DNA of 41,301 bases from Bacteroidales bacterium (GTDB taxonomy: Bacteria > Bacteroidota > Bacteroidia > Bacteroidales > PWNQ01). Below are positions 1 to 6,286 of the stretch, piece by piece. The translations under genes were made by a program, and so were the position numbers. Below the pieces are notes generated by a model that ran no database searches, was not told the origin of the DNA, and worked only from the letters and a program-made list of their open reading frames with translations. The stretch lies in assembly GCA_021740245.1 (NCBI GenBank), contig JAIPAE010000008.1, positions 1-41,301 on the forward strand, read 5' to 3'. Numbering within the stretch: the stretch's first letter is position 1; every line of letters starts with the position of its first letter.

Positions 1-66
1 TATCAGTAAGAACAAAATACCGGCAGCAATCGGAAGACAGATGAGTATGTTAACAGCGTTTATCAT
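1..66 (-). CDS. Antiporter-like membrane subunit of the group 4 hydrogenase, N-terminal fragment
   Basis: Only the first 22 codons lie in the window. They read as a hydrophobic start (MINAVNILICLPIAAGILFL), as expected for the first transmembrane helix of a NuoL/M/N or HyfB/EchA-type proton or sodium channel subunit. The ATG overlaps the TGA of the large-subunit gene in an ATGA arrangement, which implies translational coupling. In Ech, Hyf and Mbh complexes such a subunit performs ion translocation. The assignment rests on the hydrophobic start and on operon position; the diagnostic residues lie outside the window. Confidence 0.6.
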   Translation of the reverse strand, partial: MINAVNILICLPIAAGILFLLI

Positions 67-1259
67 TGTATCTGATTCTTAAGTTCATTCGTTTTAGCTT
101 GCGTAAGTTTAATAAGTTGATCGCCATCAAGAATGCGTTTTCCGGTGCTTGCCTCGTAAGCAACCGCCATGCGTTCGGTGCAGCAATAGCATGGATCAAC
201 GGCAGCCAGCGAAATAGCCGCATCTGAAATGGTTTGTCCCACGCAGGATTTTTTAAACGTTGCTATGTTAACATAGCTGGGTGCACGTATTTTATGACGC
301 ACCGGCGAGTTGCTGCCATCGGTTTGCACGAAGTGAAATACTTCCCCGCGCGGAGCCTCAGCATGTCCAAAGCCAACTCCTTCCGGTATTTCCCATACTT
401 TTGTCAGGATATTACCTTCGGGAAGTTTTTCCATTTTATCAAGTGATTGTTCGATGATCTTGATAGATTCATACATTTCCAGCAATCTGACTTTGGCTTT
501 GGCAAATACGTCTCCTTCCGTGCTAGTGATCACATTCCAGTTCACCATGTCATAAGCTGCATACGGATCATCCCGCCTGACATCAATATCAACTCCGGAA
601 GCCCTTGCAGTAGGCCCAACAGCAGCATAATCTATAATATCTTCGCGGGTCATAACACCCACATTTTTGGTGCGAGCGTGGATTACAGGGTCATCCATTA
701 CAGCGCCAGTCAGCAGATCAACTTTCTTTTTTACATCAGATAATACAGTACGGACAGCGCTGAATTTGTCTTTTTCAATATCCCGCCTTACTCCTCCGAT
801 CCTGAACATGGCATAGCTGTTTCGGTTTCCGGAGATCATCTCAAATAGGTCAAGCACTGGCTCGCGATATTTCCAACCCCACATAAATACCGTATCATAA
901 CCCAGAAAATGACCCGCCAGACCAACCCAAAGCAGGTGACTGTGAATGCGTTCCAGCTCTCCAATGATGTTACGGATATATTTGGCGCGATCAGGAATGT
1001 CCACCCCTGCAATTTCTTCCATGCAATTAGCAAAGGCAAAAGGATGAGAAGTGGAACATATTCCGCAAATACGCTCTACCAAAAAGAAAACCTGTTCAAA
1101 GGTCTTTTCCTCGGCCAGCTTTTCTATTCCGCGATGATTATAGCCGGTTTCCCATTCAACATCCACAACCTTTTCACCTTCACAGTAAAGCTTAAAATAT
1201 TCCGGTTCTTCCTGAAGCGGATGATAGGGCCCGATTGGTATGATTTTTTTCTTATTCAT
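63..1259 (-). CDS. Group 4 [NiFe] hydrogenase large subunit (NuoD/EchE/HycE-like)
   Basis: This is the catalytic subunit carrying the NiFe(CN)2CO centre. Both cysteine pairs are present: R63-I-C65-G-I-C68 with H72 (L1 motif), and D355-P-C357-Y-C-C360-T-E-R363 (L2 motif). True complex I NuoD lacks these, so this is a hydrogenase rather than Nuo. An EAPRGE stretch typical of group 4 enzymes is also present. The protein is 398 residues with no fused NuoC domain; that domain is the separate gene just upstream, 2 bp away. After R363 there is a 35-residue tail beginning MAVAYEAS, which resembles the HycE tail that an endopeptidase removes after nickel insertion. The exact subgroup (4a, 4c, 4e or other) cannot be decided by eye. 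Confidence 0.95.
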   Translation of the reverse strand: MNKKKIIPIGPYHPLQEEPEYFKLYCEGEKVVDVEWETGYNHRGIEKLAEEKTFEQVFFLVERICGICSTSHPFAFANCMEEIAGVDIPDRAKYIRNIIGELERIHSHLLWVGLAGHFLGYDTVFMWGWKYREPVLDLFEMISGNRNSYAMFRIGGVRRDIEKDKFSAVRTVLSDVKKKVDLLTGAVMDDPVIHARTKNVGVMTREDIIDYAAVGPTARASGVDIDVRRDDPYAAYDMVNWNVITSTEGDVFAKAKVRLLEMYESIKIIEQSLDKMEKLPEGNILTKVWEIPEGVGFGHAEAPRGEVFHFVQTDGSNSPVRHKIRAPSYVNIATFKKSCVGQTISDAAISLAAVDPCYCCTERMAVAYEASTGKRILDGDQLIKLTQAKTNELKNQIQ

Positions 1260-1261
1260 GA

Positions 1262-1693
1262 TTAAAATTCTTTACGGTAAGGATATGTACCTTTTGGCCA
1301 ATTTCCTTCTGATAACAGGGGAACCAAATTCGGATGTCCCTTAAAGTTGATTCCCAGCAATTCATGCATTTCCCGTTCGATCCATTCTGAAGCACTGAAT
1401 AAACCTGTTAATGATCCGATCTCGGGATCTTTATCAGGCAACAGTACGTGCAAATTGATGATTTCACCGCTTTGATCATTGCTAAAGTGGTAATAAATTT
1501 CAAATCCGTTCATTGAATGCAGACCACTGGCTATGATAAACCGGTATTTTTTTTCGCTATATAGTTCATTGCTTATTTTTAACAACGCTTCAGGTTTGAT
1601 ATTCAGGGTGTTTCTCTGTTCATTATGTTGCCGGACATCCAGAATATCTCCTGCAAATTTTTGTTTTATGTCTTCTGTTGCTGTTCTGTTCAT
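1262..1693 (-). CDS. NuoC-like 30 kDa subunit of the hydrogenase (EchD-like)
   Basis: The 143-residue protein carries the complex I 30 kDa signature near its C-terminus (EREMHELLGINFKGHP), followed by a YPYRKEF end typical of NuoC-type proteins. It forms part of the hydrophilic arm and holds no metal ligands of its own. In HycE and HyfG this domain is fused to the large subunit; here it is separate, as in Ech. Its ATG follows the small-subunit stop by 10 bp and its stop precedes the large-subunit ATG by 2 bp, so it sits inside a tight operon. Confidence 0.88.
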   Translation of the reverse strand: MNRTATEDIKQKFAGDILDVRQHNEQRNTLNIKPEALLKISNELYSEKKYRFIIASGLHSMNGFEIYYHFSNDQSGEIINLHVLLPDKDPEIGSLTGLFSASEWIEREMHELLGINFKGHPNLVPLLSEGNWPKGTYPYRKEF

Positions 1694-1703
1694 AGGTCTC
1701 TGA

Positions 1704-2117
1704 TTAGATTGTGTTTGCCAGTTTCATCAAAGCTGAAAGCATTGCTTCGGGTTTAGGCGGGCATCCGGGAATGTAGGCATCCACAGGGATAATAGTATCC
1801 ACAGGGCCAGCAAAGGTGTTCCCCTCGGCAAAAATACCGCCGGTGCAGCCACATGCTCCAAATGCTACCACATAAACCGGTTTGGCTGCCTGTTCATAAA
1901 CTTCCAGCAATCGTGACTTATCACGCTTGTTGATCGATCCGTTCACCAACAGGACATCAGCATGCCTTGGGCTACCAACCAGTTTAATACCAAACCTTTC
2001 CACATCATAACGGGGCGTGAGGCAATCCAGAATTTCAATATCACAATTATTGCAGGAGGCCCCTCCAAAATGAAAAACCCATAATGACTTTTTTAATACG
2101 AATGATTTTAGTCCCAC
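1704..2117 (-). CDS. Group 4 hydrogenase small subunit (NuoB/EchC-like)
   Basis: This 137-residue protein is the electron-transfer partner of the NiFe subunit and binds the proximal [4Fe-4S] cluster. The four expected ligands are visible: C22 and C25 (ASCNNCD), C89 (FGACGCTGG) and C119 (PGCPPKPEA). It is short, like EchC, MbhJ and HyfI, with no Tat signal and no medial or distal cluster domain, which separates it from group 1-3 small subunits. The start is GTG at 2117; no ATG is available before the conserved core. It lies between the NuoH-like and NuoC-like genes with 10 bp gaps on each side. Confidence 0.93.
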   Translation of the reverse strand: MGLKSFVLKKSLWVFHFGGASCNNCDIEILDCLTPRYDVERFGIKLVGSPRHADVLLVNGSINKRDKSRLLEVYEQAAKPVYVVAFGACGCTGGIFAEGNTFAGPVDTIIPVDAYIPGCPPKPEAMLSALMKLANTI

Positions 2118-2127
2118 GGTTCTTATT

Positions 2128-3060
2128 TTAAATTCCTAAATAATGTAATACCAAACCTGCTATTACTAAAAGATTCATCCATATCAGAAAGAATCGCATC
2201 GCCTGTCCGATCTTCAATCGCGGATTTGTGTTGCGGATCAATACCATCAACACAAAAACGAGTAAAATTTTTAGAATCGACCATAAAATTTGGATACCCG
2301 TGAACTCTAACCCTCCCAAAAACATTTCTGCAACAAAAACAGGCAGGATAAAAAGCAATATATATTTGGTATATTTAATAATGGCGTAAGCAGTTCCGGC
2401 ATACTCCATAAAAACACCTTCCGCAATTTCAGTTTCAGCTTCAGCAAGGTCAAAGGGCACAAAACCAATCTTTCCCTGTATGGTAAATAATGCAGCAATA
2501 AACAGAAGAATACCGGAAATGCTTGTTATAAAAGCACCTTGTTCCTGCTGTATAGCCATAATATGTTCCAGATGAATGCTCTGTCCCGCTTTTAATATGA
2601 TGCCGGCTACCACGAGAATAAATGTAAGTTCATAGCTTAGCACCAGCTTAATCTCTCTTGAAGCACCAACTGCTGACAGCGGATTGCCTGAAGCTAAAGC
2701 TCCTGCAATAAACATCAGAGAGGGGATGACCAGCAAATAGAATAATACAATAATATCACCCTGGAATCCTTCGTGAATGCCAAATGCGGGAAGCAGAATT
2801 ATTACGGCAGCTGCTGTTGAACCAAATAATGCCAATACAGGCGCCAGCAAAAAGAATATGGCAGCTCCTTTTTTTGGCAGAATAGTTTCTTTTACCAGCA
2901 ACAACTTTAAGAAATCATAAAAAGGTTGCAACAAAGGTGGCCCTTTTCTGAATTGCACACGTGCCGTTACTTTTCTGTCGGCCCATGACATCAGCCCACC
3001 AATTAATCCCGCAAACAGCATCCCGGGATAAATAAAAAAATACAAAAGCTGTTCAGCCAT
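2128..3060 (-). CDS. NuoH-like membrane subunit of the hydrogenase (EchB/HyfC-like)
   Basis: The 310-residue protein has about eight hydrophobic segments. It carries the NuoH-family loops: WADRKVTARVQFRKGP after the first helix, and a conserved acidic loop IGFVPFDLAEAETEIAEG. These loops form the interface with the hydrophilic arm in complex I and Ech, where this subunit links redox chemistry to ion translocation. The start ATG lies directly after the ferredoxin gene stop. Length and motifs match EchB and HycD; the hydrogenase neighbours exclude a genuine complex I role. Confidence 0.93.
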   Translation of the reverse strand: MAEQLLYFFIYPGMLFAGLIGGLMSWADRKVTARVQFRKGPPLLQPFYDFLKLLLVKETILPKKGAAIFFLLAPVLALFGSTAAAVIILLPAFGIHEGFQGDIIVLFYLLVIPSLMFIAGALASGNPLSAVGASREIKLVLSYELTFILVVAGIILKAGQSIHLEHIMAIQQEQGAFITSISGILLFIAALFTIQGKIGFVPFDLAEAETEIAEGVFMEYAGTAYAIIKYTKYILLFILPVFVAEMFLGGLEFTGIQILWSILKILLVFVLMVLIRNTNPRLKIGQAMRFFLIWMNLLVIAGLVLHYLGI

Positions 3061-3061
3061 G

Positions 3062-3562
3062 TTATGTTAGATTTTTTAGTTTCTCCCAGGAATGATCTTT
3101 TACTAATATTCCCGGCATTAGTTCAAATATATTATCCTGATCTTTAGTGTTCTCGTCTGTAAGTTGAACCGTTCCTTCCGGACTTCTTTTTATAAATTCA
3201 TCCAGTTGTTGGTCATCATGCAGATTGTAATAAAGCGATTCATCGCGCTTATACTCATAAAAATCGCTCATCATCGTCCCGAATGGACAAATAGTAACGC
3301 AGGATTTACAAGCGACACACAAATGTGTGGACCTTATGATCATGCCGTTGGAGTCTTTATCCAAAGCTTCTTCTGGGCAAACCTCCACGCAGGGAGCATC
3401 TTCACAACGACGACATGCATAGGTGAATACAGCCAGTTCCCTCAGAGATTTTAGCCCATTCGTCTCCGGCGGCTGACTGATCAGCCCTTCGGGGACTTTC
3501 ATGTCACATCCGCCTTGTTCGCATTCCCGGTACTTTGTCAGGTCGATTAGTATTGTTCTCAT
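3062..3562 (-). CDS. Ferredoxin-type electron-transfer subunit with two [4Fe-4S] clusters
   Basis: Two [4Fe-4S] motifs are seen: C50-x2-C53-x4-C58-x3-C62 and C82-x2-C85-x2-C88-x3-C92 followed by PFG. A further C14/C19 pair (ECEQGGC) near the N-terminus recalls CooF/HydN-type ferredoxins. I place the start at the ATG at 3562 (MRTILIDLTKYREC). An in-frame TTG 12 bp upstream would overlap the preceding gene and is less likely. The protein (166 residues) probably wires the upstream flavin and Fe-S module to the NuoB-like subunit. Confidence 0.9.
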   Translation of the reverse strand: MRTILIDLTKYRECEQGGCDMKVPEGLISQPPETNGLKSLRELAVFTYACRRCEDAPCVEVCPEEALDKDSNGMIIRSTHLCVACKSCVTICPFGTMMSDFYEYKRDESLYYNLHDDQQLDEFIKRSPEGTVQLTDENTKDQDNIFELMPGILVKDHSWEKLKNLT

Positions 3563-3564
3563 AG

Positions 3565-4392
3565 TTATTTCCAAATATCCGGTTGATCTTTGATTTCTTC
3601 ATATGTAAATACGGGGCCGTCTTTGCAAACAAAATATTTTCCCATCATGCAATGACCGCATTTTCCCAGTCCACATGACATGTTTTTTTCCATGGAAAGG
3701 AATATTTTGTTCTCAGGATATCCCATATCAAGCAACTTCTGAACACCAAACTTCATCATGATGGGTGGCCCCACAACCACTGCTACAGAATTTGCAATGT
3801 TTATATTGATTTTGTCCAACAGGCAGGTGACTACACCTTCGGTTTCATCCCAGGATGCATCGGCTTTATCCACACTTCTGAAAACCTCAAACTTTTTCAC
3901 GGAGCGCAAGTGATCAATATATCCTTTGTAAATACAATCTTTTGGCGTTTTTGAACCATAGCAGAATGTGAGTTTTTCAATTTTGTCTTGCTCAGCTTCC
4001 AGATTGTATATCAACGAACGAATGGGAGCAAAACCACAGCCTCCGCCAAGTATCAATACTTCTTTACCATACATTTCATTCATGGGATAGCCGCGTCCGT
4101 AAGGGCCACGGATTCCAAGGACGGCCCCTTCATTCAGATTATGTATCTTTTCTGTAACAAAACCGGCTTTCATGATGGTTACTTCCAGTTCATCTTCAAC
4201 CAGAGGAGAGGAGGAAGGAGTAAACGGTGCTTCTCCAATTCCTTCTAATATTAATTCAATAAACTGTCCTGTTTTGAAACTGAAATTACGTTCCGGTTTC
4301 AGAACAAAGGTTTTTATGGAAGGGGATTCTTCGATAACCCTCGTCAGTGTCGCTTTAACAGGTTTGTAAAGATCAACAATAGCTGTAGTCAT
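3565..4392 (-). CDS. FAD/NAD(P)-binding [2Fe-2S] oxidoreductase subunit (sulfhydrogenase gamma / AsrB-like)
   Basis: This 275-residue protein has the ferredoxin-NADP reductase fold. An FAD-binding barrel contains the RGPYGRG segment, followed by an NAD(P)-binding segment LILGGGCGFAPIRSLIYNL, and a C-terminal [2Fe-2S] loop with C240, C245, C248 and C256. This architecture is shared by HydG of group 3b sulfhydrogenase, AsrB and the dihydroorotate dehydrogenase electron-transfer subunit. Its place in a group 4 hydrogenase operon implies that NAD(P)(H), not only ferredoxin, exchanges electrons with the complex. It overlaps the preceding gene by 4 bp (ATGA). Confidence 0.9.
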   Translation of the reverse strand: MTTAIVDLYKPVKATLTRVIEESPSIKTFVLKPERNFSFKTGQFIELILEGIGEAPFTPSSSPLVEDELEVTIMKAGFVTEKIHNLNEGAVLGIRGPYGRGYPMNEMYGKEVLILGGGCGFAPIRSLIYNLEAEQDKIEKLTFCYGSKTPKDCIYKGYIDHLRSVKKFEVFRSVDKADASWDETEGVVTCLLDKININIANSVAVVVGPPIMMKFGVQKLLDMGYPENKIFLSMEKNMSCGLGKCGHCMMGKYFVCKDGPVFTYEEIKDQPDIWK

Positions 4393-5399
4393 GCTTCCAC
4401 AGTTAAATTTTGTTTCAGTTCTCTAAAAAGATCGTTTTTATTTATTTTACCTATGCAGGCCTCAATACAACGACCACAACCTGTGCAGGCTTTGGAATGA
4501 AATTTTTGAGGCTTCCATACATATTTACACATATAGCGGTTGCGAAATCTTTTTTCCAGGGGCCGCAGTGGGTCTTCACCAGCAGCCACGCGCTCAAAAC
4601 CGGGATACTGACAGGTATCCAGGCTCCTCACTTTTTCAAATTCAGGCCGCTCAATGAAAAGAAAACACGAACATGTGGGACATATAGCTGAGCAAGCACC
4701 ACAGGAAACACATGTTTCTGAATATTTCTTCCAGATATTTTCTGATGATTGTGCTATTAACTCTCCCGTTATTGTGTAGTCAGGTAAATCTGTATTCTTT
4801 TCATTCAGTTTTTTTACTGTTTTTTCCCGTAAATCATTGATTATTTGATGGTCTTTGGTATTTGCTTCTTGTATTAAGCTGATATGTTGATCCTTGAATT
4901 CCTGACCCTTCTCGGATATTATTTTCAGAATAATGTTCTCACCGATTTCTGTCAGGATGATATCGGCATTTTCCTCCGGCCAGGGATTAAAACCATAACT
5001 GGTACAATGGCAGTGCTCATTAATGCTGTGACAATCCGTACCTATTAATATGGTGTTTTTACGATGTTTGGAATAAACCGGATCCATATAGTCCTGATTC
5101 AGATAAATCTCGTCCAGTATGGACAGTGCTGCTAAATCGCAAGCCGGGCATCCTATGATTATCCTTTTTTTATAATTACTGGTTGTAAATATATTTTCCC
5201 TTACGGGTAAAAAGAATGTTTTTAACGGAGATGATGGTTTCGGGTGATTATAGATAATATTGCCGGTAGTCGCGGGCGTAATTGGATCATATTCCACATT
5301 ATCCCCGTTTTGAATAGGGGCAAATATACTATAATCTTTCAGGAGCCCTGACAACATTGTCCCCCAGTGAGTTTTGTTGATAGTGTATTCTGAGTTCAT
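4389..5399 (-). CDS. Sulfhydrogenase beta / AsrA-like Fe-S subunit, first gene of the hydrogenase operon
   Basis: The 336-residue protein has an N-terminal domain with Cys-containing segments (IIGCPACDLAAL and GTDCHS) and two C-terminal [4Fe-4S] motifs: CVSCGACSAICPTCSC at about 230 and C305-TGC-GRC-IEAC315. This is the pattern of HydB of group 3b hydrogenases and of AsrA, which partner with the flavoprotein encoded next. The two genes overlap by 4 bp and probably form a diaphorase-like module. The ATG at 5399 is 11 bp from a Rex operator, so transcription is expected to respond to NADH/NAD+. Confidence 0.88.
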   Translation of the reverse strand: MNSEYTINKTHWGTMLSGLLKDYSIFAPIQNGDNVEYDPITPATTGNIIYNHPKPSSPLKTFFLPVRENIFTTSNYKKRIIIGCPACDLAALSILDEIYLNQDYMDPVYSKHRKNTILIGTDCHSINEHCHCTSYGFNPWPEENADIILTEIGENIILKIISEKGQEFKDQHISLIQEANTKDHQIINDLREKTVKKLNEKNTDLPDYTITGELIAQSSENIWKKYSETCVSCGACSAICPTCSCFLFIERPEFEKVRSLDTCQYPGFERVAAGEDPLRPLEKRFRNRYMCKYVWKPQKFHSKACTGCGRCIEACIGKINKNDLFRELKQNLTVEA

Positions 5400-5409
5400 A
5401 AAGGGTATA

Positions 5410-5427
5410 TTGTGACAATTTTCACAA
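5410..5427. promoter_or_regulatory. Rex operator
   Basis: The sequence TTGTGACAATTTTCACAA has two perfect inverted half-sites, TTGTGA and TCACAA, with a 6 bp AT-rich spacer. This is the established Rex binding pattern (TTGTGA-N6-TCACAA), and one flanking base pair extends the symmetry. It lies 11 bp before the start codon of the hydrogenase operon and just after its predicted -7 box, so a bound repressor would cover the transcription start. The rex gene is divergent and only about 240 bp away. Confidence 0.92.
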
Positions 5428-5429
5428 TT

Positions 5430-5461
5430 TAAAAGTAATATAAATAACCCCCCGTGTCAAA
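5430..5461 (-). promoter_or_regulatory. Predicted promoter of the hydrogenase operon
   Basis: On the minus strand a TTTG box (5461-5458) is followed after exactly 20 bp by TACTTTTA (5437-5430). This matches the Bacteroidota consensus TTTG-N19/21-TAnnTTTG with one mismatch in the last base. The expected transcription start falls inside the Rex operator. A TTGACA hexamer overlaps the upstream box. Confidence 0.6.
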
Positions 5462-5668
5462 TTTATTTTCAAAAATTTATTAATTTAGTAGATTTTTTAA
5501 TTAAGACTAAATTTTAAAAAGCAGGTTTTCTCTTTATTGTCAACCGTTATAGTATCATCTTGATTTTTAATCTTATATTTATTATCTTTATAAAAAATAT
5601 CTATAGAACAAAATTTATTAGATATTTCTGTTCGTTTACTTTGTGTCATATTGTTATTAATAATACAA

Positions 5669-6286
5669 ATGGAATCTACTGCTTATACAAAACGATTACT
5701 AACCTACCGCCTTAGCTTATCACACTTAAAAGAAGTAGGACTAACCGATGTTTTTTCTTATCTGATTGCCGGAGAAACAGGAATTAGTGCAGCTCTTGTA
5801 AGAAAAGACCTTGCACAACTCAAAGTTAAAGGAAAAAGACGCGGAGGATATGAGATTGATGTCATATTGGATGCCATAAATAATTATTTCGGTGATAATA
5901 CAATTAATCGCGTTGTATTGGCTGGTATGGGTAATATTGGGCGCGCAATAGTTAATTACAAAAATTTTGAGAACCGTAGGATTAAAATTGTAGCCGCTTT
6001 TGATCTTGATCCGGCCAAGCAACGGAAAAAGTATGACGTTCCGGTTTATCCGATGGAAAAATGCCCGGATATTGTAGATAAATACCGGGTAAATGTGGCT
6101 GTTATTGCCGTACCGGCTTTTTCTGCACAGACTGTATGTGACCGGTTGATTCAATGTGGCATTCGTGGCATAATGAACTTTGCGCCCGTAAATCTTAAAG
6201 TACCGGATCATGTCTATATTTCTAATGTCAGGCTTTGTGATGAGCTTCAGCAGGTAATTTATCATTCGACTAAAACAAATCAGTAA
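5669..6286 (+). CDS. rex: Redox-sensing transcriptional repressor Rex
   Basis: Rex senses the NADH/NAD+ ratio and releases DNA when NADH is high. The N-terminal winged helix (about residues 1-75) includes ISAALVRKDLAQL, the recognition-helix region of the family. It is followed by a Rossmann fold with VVLAGMGNIGRAIVNY (GxGxxG) and a C-terminal swapped helix. The start is taken as the ATG at 5669 (MESTAYTKRLL), giving about 205 residues, a normal Rex length; an upstream in-frame TTG would add six residues. The stop overlaps the hypF ATG by one base (TAATG), so rex heads the hyp operon. The divergent operon carries a perfect Rex site. Confidence 0.95.
   Translation: MESTAYTKRLLTYRLSLSHLKEVGLTDVFSYLIAGETGISAALVRKDLAQLKVKGKRRGGYEIDVILDAINNYFGDNTINRVVLAGMGNIGRAIVNYKNFENRRIKIVAAFDLDPAKQRKKYDVPVYPMEKCPDIVDKYRVNVAVIAVPAFSAQTVCDRLIQCGIRGIMNFAPVNLKVPDHVYISNVRLCDELQQVIYHSTKTNQ

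Larger units (their letters stand above)
5400..5668. other. Divergent hydrogenase / rex intergenic region
   Basis: This 269 bp AT-rich region separates the hydrogenase operon from rex. It contains the Rex operator and hydrogenase promoter described separately. On the rex side an ACTTTG sequence near 5638-5643 is a weak candidate for a -7 box. I found no second Rex site close to the rex start, so autoregulation from this sequence is uncertain. Confidence 0.6.

Noticed and set aside
1262..3060. NADH dehydrogenase (complex I) locus
   Set aside because: The NuoD-like protein has both NiFe cysteine pairs and the subunit set lacks NuoE/F/G, A, J and K. The adjacent hyp genes point to hydrogenase.
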